Shown piece after piece: positions 51,344 to 59,754 of a DNA stretch of 64,000 nucleotides. The position numbers were made by a program, and so were the translations under genes. Below the pieces are notes generated by a model. It had not been told where the DNA came from and did not search any database. It saw only the letters and a list, made by a program, of their open reading frames with translations. Origin of the DNA: Celeribacter baekdonensis (GTDB lineage: Bacteria; Pseudomonadota; Alphaproteobacteria; Rhodobacterales; Rhodobacteraceae); contig NZ_CP028475.1 in NCBI RefSeq assembly GCF_003047105.1, positions 3,162,001 through 3,226,000 on the forward strand, in the 5' to 3' direction. Position 1 is the first letter of the stretch. Every line of letters begins with the position of its first letter.

Positions 51344-52747
51344 TTGATCCTGAATGACATTGCAGACCGGATTTTCCGCGGGGTTGAAACGGTCCAAGAC
51401 GGCATGCATGAGGCGCTGTTTGAACCTGTGGTGCGACTGGGCGTCACGGGCCTGTCGCGGGCGGGTAAAACCGTGTTCATCACCTCGCTTGTCGCCAATT
51501 TATTGGACCGGGGCCGGATGCCGCAATTTGGTCCGGGCACTGCGATCACCGCCGCCTATCTGCAACCGCAACCCGATGATACCGTGCCACGGTTTGATTA
51601 TGAAACCCACCTTGCCGCGTTGACAGCACCTGCGCCGCATTGGCCGGACAGCACCCGCGCCATTTCTGAGTTGCGCCTGTCATTCAAAGTACGTCCTGCC
51701 GGGCTTTTGGGGTCCCTGTCTGGCCCGCGCACCGTGCATCTCGACATTGTCGATTACCCCGGCGAGTGGCTTTTGGATTTGGGCCTGATGGAAAAATCCT
51801 ATGCCGAATGGTCCGTCGAGGCGCTGACAGCGGCCTCCGCCCGGTCCGAGGGCGCGGGATTTGTCGAGGCTTTGGCGGCGTTTGATCCGACCGCCAAACA
51901 CGCGGAACCGGAGGCCAAAAAACTGGCCCAAAGTTTCACCGCCTATCTGCAAGCGGCGCGAGCGGCGGGGTATTCCGATTGTACGCCGGGGCGGTTTTTA
52001 TTGCCCGGCGAATTGGACGGTTCGCCGGTATTGACCTTTGCCCCACTGCCTGCGGGTGAGGCCCCGCGCGGGTCCATGGCGCGCGAATTTGAACGCCGCT
52101 ATGAGGCCTATAAACGCGAGGTTGTGAAACCGTTTTTCCGTGACCATTTCGCCAAAATTGACCGCCAGATCGTTTTGGTCGATGCGTTGGGCGCGATCCA
52201 TTCCGGCCCAAAAGCGGTCGAAGACCTGCGTCGCACGCTTGCGGATATTTTAGCCGCATTTCGCCCCGGAAGAGTTGGGCGTATCCTGTCGCTCTTGGGG
52301 CAAAAACGGGTCGGAAAAATCCTGTTTGCCGCGACCAAGGCCGATCACATCCACCATGCGCAACACCCGCGTCTGACCGCGATCATGGAAGCGCTTGTGC
52401 GCGATGCTCGTGACCGGGCGGATTATGCCGGGGCGGGCACGATGGCCATGTCCATCGCCGCTTTGCGCGCTACCGTTGAGGAAACCGTGACCCATGAGGG
52501 CAAGCCTTTGGATTGTGTGCGCGGCCTTACGGAAAGCGGCAAACAGGCGGCGTTTTATCCCGGCGAATTGCCCGAAGACCCAAGTCATATCCTCTCCCCC
52601 GCGCGCCAAGGGGCGCAAAATTGGTTGGATGGCGCGTATGAAATTATGCGGTTTCAGCCCGCGCGCCTGACGCTGCGCCCGGGCGAAGGCCCGCCGCATA
52701 TCCGGCTTGATCGTGCCGCTGATTTCTTGATTGGAGACAAGCTATGA
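51344..52747 (+). CDS. ycjX: YcjX-family P-loop protein (DUF463)
   Basis: Predicted nucleotide-binding protein of 467 residues, related to GTPases of the YcjX/stress family. The P-loop GLSRAGKTVFITSL is near residue 38; LDIVDYPGEWLLDLGLM (~133) is a switch-like DxPG element; and FAATKADHIHHAQHPRL (~330) contains the TKADH base-specificity motif, close to the NKxD of GTPases. The start is a TTG at 51344, seven bases after GAAGGGGCGG; no in-frame ATG gives the N-terminus. The stop overlaps the ycjF start by four bases. Function in the cell is unknown; in E. coli the pair belongs to the phage-shock/stress regulon neighbourhood. Confidence 0.9.
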   Translation: MILNDIADRIFRGVETVQDGMHEALFEPVVRLGVTGLSRAGKTVFITSLVANLLDRGRMPQFGPGTAITAAYLQPQPDDTVPRFDYETHLAALTAPAPHWPDSTRAISELRLSFKVRPAGLLGSLSGPRTVHLDIVDYPGEWLLDLGLMEKSYAEWSVEALTAASARSEGAGFVEALAAFDPTAKHAEPEAKKLAQSFTAYLQAARAAGYSDCTPGRFLLPGELDGSPVLTFAPLPAGEAPRGSMAREFERRYEAYKREVVKPFFRDHFAKIDRQIVLVDALGAIHSGPKAVEDLRRTLADILAAFRPGRVGRILSLLGQKRVGKILFAATKADHIHHAQHPRLTAIMEALVRDARDRADYAGAGTMAMSIAALRATVEETVTHEGKPLDCVRGLTESGKQAAFYPGELPEDPSHILSPARQGAQNWLDGAYEIMRFQPARLTLRPGEGPPHIRLDRAADFLIGDKL

Positions 52748-53769
52748 CAGAGGCCCCCGCCCCGAAACCGCGTAAAGGCCCGGTCATGATCGAGATTGAC
52801 GAGGCCCCCGCGTTCACGCCCTCCACTGCCGATCCCGTGCCGGACCTTGCGCCGCTTGCGCGCCCGGCCGCGATGGAGCGGATGGCCGTTTTGGCCACGC
52901 GCCGCCCCTCGGCGTTGGCACGATGGTTTTGGCGCTTGTTCGCGGCTTTGTTCACCTTTGTGATCTCATTCGCCGCCTATGATTTCATCCTGCGCCTGAC
53001 CGAACGCAACGCGATTTTGGGCTATGTTGCCTTGGCGTTGACCGGGGCGTTTGTGGTCGTGCTGGCCGCGATTGCGGTGAAAGAACTCGCCGCCTTTGCC
53101 CGGCTCAAACGGATCGACACGCTGCACCGCGCTGCCGCAGAGGCCGCCACCCGTCATGATTTACAGGGGGCCAAGGCGGTCACGGATCGGCTTTTGACCC
53201 TCTATGCCCATCGGCCTGAGATCAATTGGGGCAAGGATCGGTTCAATGAACGCAAAGGCGAAGTCTTTGATGCGGATGGGCTTTTGGGATTAGCGGAGGT
53301 TGAACTGCTCGCGCCTTTGGACGCCGCCGCGCGTCGCGAGGTTGAAGCCGCCGCACGCCAAGTGGCGACCGTCACAGCGCTTGTGCCGCTCGCGCTGGCC
53401 GATGTCTTTGCCGCGCTGACCTCGAACCTGCGGATGATCCGGCGGATTGCGGAGATTTACGGCGGTCGCTCGGGCACATTGGGGTCGTGGCGGGTGACGA
53501 AGTCCGTTTTGACCCATTTGGTCGCGACCGGGGCGGTGGCCGTGGGCGATGATTTGATCGGAACAATGGCGGGCGGCGGTGTGTTGTCGAAAGTCTCGCG
53601 CCGCTTTGGTGAGGGCGTGGTCAACGGTGCACTGACAGCGCGAGTGGGTGTTGCTGCGATCGAGGTCTGTCGCCCGCTGCCGTTCACCAAGGGCACCAAA
53701 CCCTCGGTCTCCGGCACAGTGAAACGGGCTTTGACCGGCTTGTTTGATAAGGGTCAGACGTCGGATTGA
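52744..53769 (+). CDS. ycjF: YcjF-family membrane protein (DUF697)
   Basis: Inner membrane protein of 341 residues coupled to ycjX. Two membrane helices lie at ~62-80 (FAALFTFVISFAAYDFILRL) and ~92-112 (ILGYVALALTGAFVVVLAAI), followed by a soluble DUF697 region containing ALADVFAALTSNLRMIRRIA and EIYGGRSGTLGSWRV, and a hydrophobic stretch LVATGAVAVGDDLIG. Start codon overlaps the ycjX stop (ATGA). Intact ycjX-ycjF without psp genes is common in Alphaproteobacteria. Role unknown, probably an envelope stress partner. Confidence 0.9.
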   Translation: MTEAPAPKPRKGPVMIEIDEAPAFTPSTADPVPDLAPLARPAAMERMAVLATRRPSALARWFWRLFAALFTFVISFAAYDFILRLTERNAILGYVALALTGAFVVVLAAIAVKELAAFARLKRIDTLHRAAAEAATRHDLQGAKAVTDRLLTLYAHRPEINWGKDRFNERKGEVFDADGLLGLAEVELLAPLDAAARREVEAAARQVATVTALVPLALADVFAALTSNLRMIRRIAEIYGGRSGTLGSWRVTKSVLTHLVATGAVAVGDDLIGTMAGGGVLSKVSRRFGEGVVNGALTARVGVAAIEVCRPLPFTKGTKPSVSGTVKRALTGLFDKGQTSD

Positions 53770-53771
53770 AC

Positions 53772-54191
53772 TCAGTATGGGCCCAGACGGGCAATCTCCC
53801 CAAACGGGATGTTTGAGGCTGCTGGTGCAAATCCGACGGCGTATCCGGAAAAGTACTCGTCGCGGTCCAGCCGAACAACCAGCTCTCCGATGACCGGCAT
53901 CTCATCGACGATATGAGAGCAGCGGTAAATGGCAGAGATCCAGGTGCCTTGGGGCAGGAGTTGCACAAGTTTGGCCTGCGGTAGGCAGTCGCCGCGTGCC
54001 TCATAGAGCGCGATGTCGCCGTTCAAAACGCCATCGCGTCCGACGCCATTCATCGCTTTGAGGTGGTCTCCCCAGGCAAAAAGTTGCTTTTGCGCTTTGA
54101 TTTGCCATGGCGTTGCCACGTCATGTGCGACCCAGCCAAAAGCGGTGGCCGCAATCAAACAAAGTAAGAAACTCTTTGTGGTTTTAAACAT
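53772..54191 (-). CDS. Small secreted or periplasmic protein, unknown
   Basis: A 139-residue protein with an N-terminal signal-like helix (KSFLLCLIAATAFGWVAHDV). The remainder, with WGDHLKAMNGVGRDGVLNGD, two cysteines in a CLPQAK and a YRCSHIV context, and VIGELVVRLDRDEYFSGYAV, could form a disulfide-bonded periplasmic domain. I do not recognise a family. It converges with ycjF two bases away and is followed upstream by the monooxygenase gene on the same strand, with a 45-base gap, so the two may share a transcript. Confidence 0.6.
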   Translation of the reverse strand: MFKTTKSFLLCLIAATAFGWVAHDVATPWQIKAQKQLFAWGDHLKAMNGVGRDGVLNGDIALYEARGDCLPQAKLVQLLPQGTWISAIYRCSHIVDEMPVIGELVVRLDRDEYFSGYAVGFAPAASNIPFGEIARLGPY

Positions 54192-54236
54192 GTGCGCTCT
54201 CTCGCCGTAAGGGCAAAATCCGAACGGAGGGCCGTC

Positions 54237-55436
54237 TCATTGTCCCGCCTGCTCGGGCGGTGTGAGATAGCCCAAGGGCGGTAGGATCGAGCCTTTGACC
54301 AGTGCGGTCAAAAGCTGTTTGGCGGGCGGGAGGATCGAAAGTGGGAACAAAATTCGGTCACGGACAAAGGGCAAGATCCGGCTGTCGGATTGATATTGTG
54401 GCGTGAAGGCCGCCGACATGGCTTGGTAGGCGAACACATGGGCGCGCCGCGCGCGGGCGTAGGCGGGCAGGGCGGTGTCCAGAGGGAAATACCGGATCGC
54501 TTGCGCCAAAGCCCATGCATCCAAAAGTGCCATATTGGCGCCTTGTCCCAGTTGCGGCGAGGCGCGGTGGGCGGCGTCGCCGATATGAACAATGCCGTCG
54601 CCAAAAGGTTTGCGCAGGGTGCCGTGGGTGTAGCGCGCCATGACCATTTGCTCGGGGGCGGTGATTTGGTCCATGAAGGGGGCGAGATCGGGCCAAAGCG
54701 ACAAGGCCTCTGATCTCCACTGTGCAAGGCCGCCATTTTGCCAGTCTGCATAGCCCCCGCGTGGCAGTGACCAAAACAGCGCCGCTTTTGGGGTGGTTTG
54801 GCCGGGGAGCGTGCCGATTGGCATGACGCCGATCATTCGGTTGGCTCGACGGTAGCGTTGGGACAACTCTGAGGTCGGCAGACTCGTGTCGGGCCAATCC
54901 ACGGTGGTCCAAATCGCGCCATAGGGCAGGGCGCGGGTTTTGATCGGGCTGAGCGTGGAATTTGCGCCGCTGGCATCAATAATGAGATCAAAGGGGCCGC
55001 TGCGCGCGCCGGACGCGAACGTGAGATGGGGCCCGTCGCGGCCGGTGGCCTTATGCGCGGGCATAAGCGTTACAGTGCGGGTCTGAACCGCTTCCATCAG
55101 GCTATGAAACAAAGCGGCGCGGTGGATCGCCAAACCGTAGCTTGAGCCATAGCTGACGTCCAAAACGCGTCTGCCACTTCGGGTTTCGCGTTCCAGCATG
55201 CGTTGAATTTTGTGGCCGAGAGTGCGTGCGGTGACACCCGCGCCCACCGCATCCAAAACGCGCCGTCCGACAGGTTGGATCACAAGGCCAGAGCCGACAG
55301 AGCAGGGCGTGTCGAATTGATCAAACAAAGTCACTTGATGGCCCTGATCGGCCAGCAAGGACGCGGCGGCCAGCCCGCCAATGCCGGCCCCCGCAATGGC
55401 GATGGTGAGGGGAATGGTTTGGGTCATGGTCACCAT
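54237..55436 (-). CDS. FAD-dependent aromatic monooxygenase-like protein
   Basis: Group A flavin monooxygenase of 399 residues. The FAD-binding GxGxxG motif is IAGAGIGGLAAASLLADQGH (~13-32), the middle DG-like motif is FDLIIDASGANS (~152), and the second FAD contact is GDGIVHIGDAAHRASPQLGQ (~275-294), which carries the conserved GDAAH. This layout is shared by salicylate hydroxylase-like and UbiH-like enzymes. Substrate is unknown. Start could be the ATG at 55436 or, three codons later, at 55427. Next to the truncated hemoglobin gene, but across a gap of about 80 bases, so no clear link. Confidence 0.85.
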   Translation of the reverse strand: MVTMTQTIPLTIAIAGAGIGGLAAASLLADQGHQVTLFDQFDTPCSVGSGLVIQPVGRRVLDAVGAGVTARTLGHKIQRMLERETRSGRRVLDVSYGSSYGLAIHRAALFHSLMEAVQTRTVTLMPAHKATGRDGPHLTFASGARSGPFDLIIDASGANSTLSPIKTRALPYGAIWTTVDWPDTSLPTSELSQRYRRANRMIGVMPIGTLPGQTTPKAALFWSLPRGGYADWQNGGLAQWRSEALSLWPDLAPFMDQITAPEQMVMARYTHGTLRKPFGDGIVHIGDAAHRASPQLGQGANMALLDAWALAQAIRYFPLDTALPAYARARRAHVFAYQAMSAAFTPQYQSDSRILPFVRDRILFPLSILPPAKQLLTALVKGSILPPLGYLTPPEQAGQ

Positions 55437-55516
55437 TGGGTCCGTCGCTTGGGTCCGTCGTTTTGCCTTGGTTCAGCGCGGTATGGCGGATATGGGCCCG
55501 TTTTCAAACGGTTTTA

Positions 55517-55948
55517 TTAAAAAAGCTTGGGGGGCGCGTCTTTTGGTTGGTCGCGTTGCGCAATCCCCATGCGAAACGCCCGGCCGATGCGGTGAGCAAT
55601 TTCGGACCATTTTGCCGCTGTTTCTGCGTCCAGTTCAGCGCTGAGTGCCTCGTCAAACAGGCCGAGCCAGAGGGCAAAATGATGCTCTTTCACCTCAGGA
55701 GCCATCAAATGCACCCGTTGGGGAAACCCGTCATATTGCCGTTCATGCAGGATCGCATTGCGCCAAAAGCGTCCGATTTTTTCTTCATGCGCGGGCCAGT
55801 CTTTGACATGCGCACCAAACACTGCGCCCAGCTCGGGGTGGCGACGCACATTGGCGTAAAATCGCGCCAAAACGCGATCCATATCGTCATGCGAGATGTC
55901 GAATTTCGGGGGCAAGGCGGAGCGTGTTTCGGACGTTGGAGCGGACAT
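55517..55948 (-). CDS. Group III truncated hemoglobin
   Basis: A compact heme protein of 143 residues, probably binding oxygen or nitric oxide. The ATG at 55948 gives the family's usual length; an in-frame extension to 56071 reads proline- and histidine-rich and has no counterpart. Helix-like segments include DISHDDMDRVLARFYANVRR, HPELGAVFGAHVKDWPAHEE, KIGRFWRNAILHERQYDGFP and FALWLGLFDEALSAELDAET, with the typical group III FW-R-AIL element before the proximal histidine region. The C-terminus KDAPPKLF is unremarkable. Cofactor and function are by family only. Confidence 0.87.
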   Translation of the reverse strand: MSAPTSETRSALPPKFDISHDDMDRVLARFYANVRRHPELGAVFGAHVKDWPAHEEKIGRFWRNAILHERQYDGFPQRVHLMAPEVKEHHFALWLGLFDEALSAELDAETAAKWSEIAHRIGRAFRMGIAQRDQPKDAPPKLF

Positions 55949-56206
55949 AGGGACCTCTGTATAAAAGCCCGCCAACCCTGCGCGACTTTGGCGCGAGCTG
56001 CAATGCGGCAAAGGCGCAGGCAAGTGTACTTGCCCAAGCGCCGCCCCCCGCCTATAAGGCGGATATGACATTCATGGCTGCTCTGATTATTCGAATTAGT
56101 AGCCCGGCGCTCTGATCCACTGAGCCGCCGGGACAAGGCGTATGGTGACCCGCGCCGCCCTTCGATCGCCCCTATGATCCATGCCATTCCCCCAAGGACT
56201 TTCAAT

Positions 56207-59200
56207 ATGTGTTCCGAGACGACCACGCCTGAGTATAAAGACACGCTCAACCTGCCCAAAACCGACTTTCCGATGCGCGCAGGATTGCCCAAACGCGAAC
56301 CCGATTGGTTGGCGCGCTGGGAGGAGATGGGCCTCTATCAACGCCTGCGTGGAAAGGGCAAAGCCGAGGGTCGCCCCGCTTTTGTGCTCCACGATGGCCC
56401 TCCCTATGCCAACGGGCATTTGCACATTGGCCATGCGTTGAACAAAACCATCAAAGACATCATCACGCGCTCGCATCAAATGATGGGCTTTGACGCACGC
56501 TATGTGCCGGGTTGGGATTGTCACGGTCTGCCGATTGAGTGGAAGATCGAGGAAAAATACCGCCAAAAGGGCAAGAACAAGGATGACGTGCCTGTGGTGG
56601 ATTTCCGCCAGGAATGCCGCGCCTTTGCCGACGAGTGGGTGAACATCCAGCGCGAAGAATTCAAACGTTTGGGCGTCTATGGCAACTGGGACGATCCCTA
56701 TTTGACGATGAATTTTCATGCCGAGGCGGTGATTGCCGACGAATTCATGAAGTTCTTGATGAATGGCACGCTGTACCAAGGCTCGAAGCCCGTGATGTGG
56801 TCGCCGGTTGAAAAAACCGCGCTGGCCGAGGCCGAGATCGAGTATCACGATCATAAGTCGCATACGGTTTGGGTGCCGTTTAAGGTTGTAGCTATAGATG
56901 AGAATGCCGCGAACCATGGTAAGGTGATAGTCGGGCAAGAAAATTTGGAAAAGGGTTTGAAGCAATGGCAACAAACCCAAGATGATTGGCAATCGTTTAA
57001 AGGGGCCAAGGTTGTAATCTGGACTACGACGCCTTGGACTATCCCGTCGAACAAAGCTGTCGCGTACAGTAATAAAATTTCTTATGGTGAATACATAGCT
57101 ACAGATACACCTGAAGAATGTTGGGTAAAGAAAGGTGATCGTTACATTGTAGCAGACAACCTTGCTCGCGACATGTTCGAGAAATCTCGTCTTCAAGAAG
57201 GTATGTACGAGCGGGTTCGCGATGTTCCACACAGAGTGCTGTTTAACGCGACCCTTGTCCACCCGTTTGCCGGTCTCGACGGTGCGGGTGGCTTCTGGGA
57301 CTACGATGTGCCGATGATCGACGGCGATCACGTCACTGACGATGCCGGGACGGGCTTTGTCCACACCGCGCCGAGCCATGGGGCCGACGACTACGAGTGT
57401 TTCGTCAAACGCAACTGGATTGACCGGATGACCCATAACGTGGGTGAAGAATCCGAATTCCTACCGCATGTGCCGTTCTTTGCCGGGCTGACCGTGTTCG
57501 ATCAAAAGGGCAAAGAGGGCAAAGCCAACGGGGCCGTGATTGCGAAACTCGTTGAGGCGGGCGGCATCATTGCGCGCGGGCGTGTGACCCACTCTTACCC
57601 ACATTCGTGGCGCTCAAAGGCTCCGATCATCTTCCGCAACACGCCGCAATGGTTCGCCTCTGTCGATCGTAAGCTTGACGATGGCATGGGCGAATACGGC
57701 GATAGCATCCGCGAACGCGCGCTGCGCTCCATCGACGAGCTGGTCAAATGGACACCGCAAACGGGCCGCAATCGCCTCTATTCGATGATCGAAAGCCGCC
57801 CGGACTGGGTGCTCTCGCGTCAACGGGCTTGGGGTGTGCCGCTGACCTGTTTCACCAAAAAAGGGGCGCTGCCGACCGACGGTGATTTCCTGTTGAAAAA
57901 CGCTGATCTGAACGCCCGGATCAAAGCCGCGTTTGATGCAAGCGGCGCGGATGTTTGGTATGAGGACGGGTTCAAGGACAAGATGTTTGAGGGCATCGTT
58001 GATCCTTCGACGCAAGACCCAATCGACCCCGATGCCTATGAGCAAGTGTTCGACGTCTTGGATGTGTGGTTCGACTCTGGCTCCACCCATGCGTTCGTGC
58101 TGCGCGACCGCGAAGATGGCACGCCCGATGGCATCGCTGATGTCTATATGGAAGGCACCGATCAACACCGCGGCTGGTTCCATTCGTCCTTGTTGCAGGC
58201 CTGTGGTACCAAAGGTCGCGCGCCCTATAAAAACGTTGTGACGCATGGGTTTACGCTTGATGAGAAGGGCATGAAAATGTCCAAATCCTTGGGCAACACC
58301 ATTGTGCCTGAGACCATCGTCAAACAATACGGCGCCGATATTTTGCGCCTTTGGGTGGCGCAGGCGGATTACACCGCTGACCAACGGATCGGGCCGGAAA
58401 TCCTCAAAGGGGTGGCCGACAGCTACCGCCGTTTGCGCAACACCATGCGCTATATGTTGGGCTCATTGGCTGATTTCACCGAGGCGGATCGCGTCGATGT
58501 GGCGGATATGCCGGAGCTTGAGCGTTGGGTGCTGCACCGTTTGGCGGAACTCGATCAAACCGTGCGCGAAGGCTACCGGACCTTTGATTTCTCCGGGGTT
58601 TGGACGGCCGTGTTCAACTTTGCCACCGTCGATCTCTCGGCCTTCTATTTCGACATCCGCAAAGATGCGCTGTATTGCGATGGCGATTCTGCGCGCCGTC
58701 GTGCCGCGCGCACCGTGTTGGACATCCTCTATCATCGCCTGACCACATGGCTTGCCCCAATCCTGACTTTCACCATGGAAGAGGTCTGGTTGGAGCGTTT
58801 CCCGGGTGCGGACAGTTCTGTGCATATGGTCGATTTTCCGGAAACCACCTCAGGCTGGTTGGATGGCGATTTGGCGGCGAAATGGGCCGACATCCGCAAA
58901 GCGCGCCGTGTCGTCACCGCCGCCTTGGAAATCCAACGCCAAGACAAGGTGATTGGCGCATCTCTGGAGGCGGCACCCACCGTGCATGTCGAGGATGCGA
59001 GCGTGCTTGCCGCACTCAAATCCATTGATTTTGCCGATCTGTGCATCACATCCGCGCTGACGCTGACCCAAGATGCTGCCCCGTCTGAGGCGTTCCGCCT
59101 TGGCGAGGTTGAAGGGGTTGGGGTTGTGTTTGAAAAGGCCGAGGGCGAGAAATGCCAGCGCTGTTGGAAAATTCTGCCCGACGTTGGCAGGCACAACCAT

Positions 59201-59239
59201 GCTGGCGTTTGTGGCCGCTGTGATGAGGCGCTGGGCTAA
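56207..59239 (+). CDS. ileS: Isoleucyl-tRNA synthetase with an internal low-GC patch
   Basis: Charges tRNA-Ile and edits valine. The ATG at 56207 gives 1010 residues; the earlier ATG at 56174 adds 11 without family support. Class I motifs are present: HDGPPYANGHLHIGHALNKT (HIGH) and KMSKSLGNTI (KMSKS), with the editing domain containing VVIWTTTPWTIPSNKAVAY and DGDHVTDDAGTGFVHTAPSH. C-terminal zinc-binding cysteines are CQRCW and CGRCDE. Between about 56880 and 57240 composition drops to roughly 35-45% GC and codon choice changes (GTA, ATA, AAT, GGT), although the frame stays intact and motifs are kept. This looks like recombination with a low-GC donor allele. A terminator follows. Confidence 0.96.
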   Translation: MCSETTTPEYKDTLNLPKTDFPMRAGLPKREPDWLARWEEMGLYQRLRGKGKAEGRPAFVLHDGPPYANGHLHIGHALNKTIKDIITRSHQMMGFDARYVPGWDCHGLPIEWKIEEKYRQKGKNKDDVPVVDFRQECRAFADEWVNIQREEFKRLGVYGNWDDPYLTMNFHAEAVIADEFMKFLMNGTLYQGSKPVMWSPVEKTALAEAEIEYHDHKSHTVWVPFKVVAIDENAANHGKVIVGQENLEKGLKQWQQTQDDWQSFKGAKVVIWTTTPWTIPSNKAVAYSNKISYGEYIATDTPEECWVKKGDRYIVADNLARDMFEKSRLQEGMYERVRDVPHRVLFNATLVHPFAGLDGAGGFWDYDVPMIDGDHVTDDAGTGFVHTAPSHGADDYECFVKRNWIDRMTHNVGEESEFLPHVPFFAGLTVFDQKGKEGKANGAVIAKLVEAGGIIARGRVTHSYPHSWRSKAPIIFRNTPQWFASVDRKLDDGMGEYGDSIRERALRSIDELVKWTPQTGRNRLYSMIESRPDWVLSRQRAWGVPLTCFTKKGALPTDGDFLLKNADLNARIKAAFDASGADVWYEDGFKDKMFEGIVDPSTQDPIDPDAYEQVFDVLDVWFDSGSTHAFVLRDREDGTPDGIADVYMEGTDQHRGWFHSSLLQACGTKGRAPYKNVVTHGFTLDEKGMKMSKSLGNTIVPETIVKQYGADILRLWVAQADYTADQRIGPEILKGVADSYRRLRNTMRYMLGSLADFTEADRVDVADMPELERWVLHRLAELDQTVREGYRTFDFSGVWTAVFNFATVDLSAFYFDIRKDALYCDGDSARRRAARTVLDILYHRLTTWLAPILTFTMEEVWLERFPGADSSVHMVDFPETTSGWLDGDLAAKWADIRKARRVVTAALEIQRQDKVIGASLEAAPTVHVEDASVLAALKSIDFADLCITSALTLTQDAAPSEAFRLGEVEGVGVVFEKAEGEKCQRCWKILPDVGRHNHAGVCGRCDEALG
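56880..57240 (+). other. Low-GC mosaic segment inside ileS
   Basis: Hand counts give 22/60 G+C for 56941-57000, 21/60 for 57061-57120 and 27/60 for 57121-57180, against 36/60 for 57301-57360. Codons such as GTA, ATA, AGT, AAT and TTG appear in clusters. The frame is uninterrupted and the editing-site motif TTTPWTIPSN lies within it, so the tract was replaced by a functional homologous sequence. Confidence 0.7.
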
Positions 59240-59260
59240 AGCGTTTCTCTAAATCTTTTA

Positions 59261-59288
59261 AAAGGGCACTCGATTGGGTGCCCTTTTT
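59261..59288 (+). terminator. Intrinsic terminator of ileS
   Basis: AAAGGGCAC (59261-59269) and GTGCCCTTT (59278-59286) form a perfect 9-bp stem with an eight-base loop, followed by T residues to 59288. It starts 22 bases after the ileS stop and is a clear Rho-independent terminator. Confidence 0.88.
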
Positions 59289-59434
59289 GATTTGTATCGC
59301 TCGTGGCCTTGTTGGCAAAATGGCGCTCGCCCAAGACCTTTGCAGGGAAGTCTTTAAGGCCAGTTAGGCCTCAAGGGAAGAAAGTAGGTTTTTCATTGCG
59401 GCATACGCTTCATTGGAGACGTTGACGAAGGTGT

Positions 59435-59668
59435 TTACCCCGCGTCTTTCAAGCCGTCCTCAACCCATCGCCATTCTTCCTCGGTCAAAAGTCCATCTCC
59501 ATCACCGTCATAATCGGCCAAAGCGCGGGACAGTTGGGCCAAGAAATCTTCTTGGGTGATACGACTGACCACGGCCACTTCGCGCAAATCTGGCCCGCTT
59601 TTTGTCAAAGGCGGCGTGCCTGATCCGGTGGGGCCCTTGGAGAAAAACGTCGGCACTTTGTCTGTCAT
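59435..59668 (-). CDS. Small EF-hand domain protein
   Basis: A 77-residue protein. From the ATG at 59668, preceded by AAAGGAGAGG, it has a proline/glycine-rich N-terminus (FFSKGPTGSGTPPLTKSG), a linker and one canonical EF-hand loop near the C-terminus: ADYDGDGDGLLTEEEW, with aspartates at loop positions 1, 3 and 5 and glutamate at 12. It lacks a signal peptide, so it is probably cytoplasmic and may bind Ca2+. Single EF-hands usually pair by dimerising. In the same direction as xerC, 86 bases downstream. Confidence 0.8.
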   Translation of the reverse strand: MTDKVPTFFSKGPTGSGTPPLTKSGPDLREVAVVSRITQEDFLAQLSRALADYDGDGDGLLTEEEWRWVEDGLKDAG

Positions 59669-59754
59669 GTACCCTCTCCTTTTGCTGTGACAGTCTGTGG
59701 TCTGAACTGTCATTCAGTCTAAGACGAAGGAGATGAACAAAAGGTGGAAGCGGG

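Noticed and set aside
56096-57436. A 446-residue minus-strand frame opposite ileS
   Set aside because: It covers the conserved HIGH region of ileS in antisense and has no homology signs. The part over the low-GC patch looks more protein-like only because of its composition.
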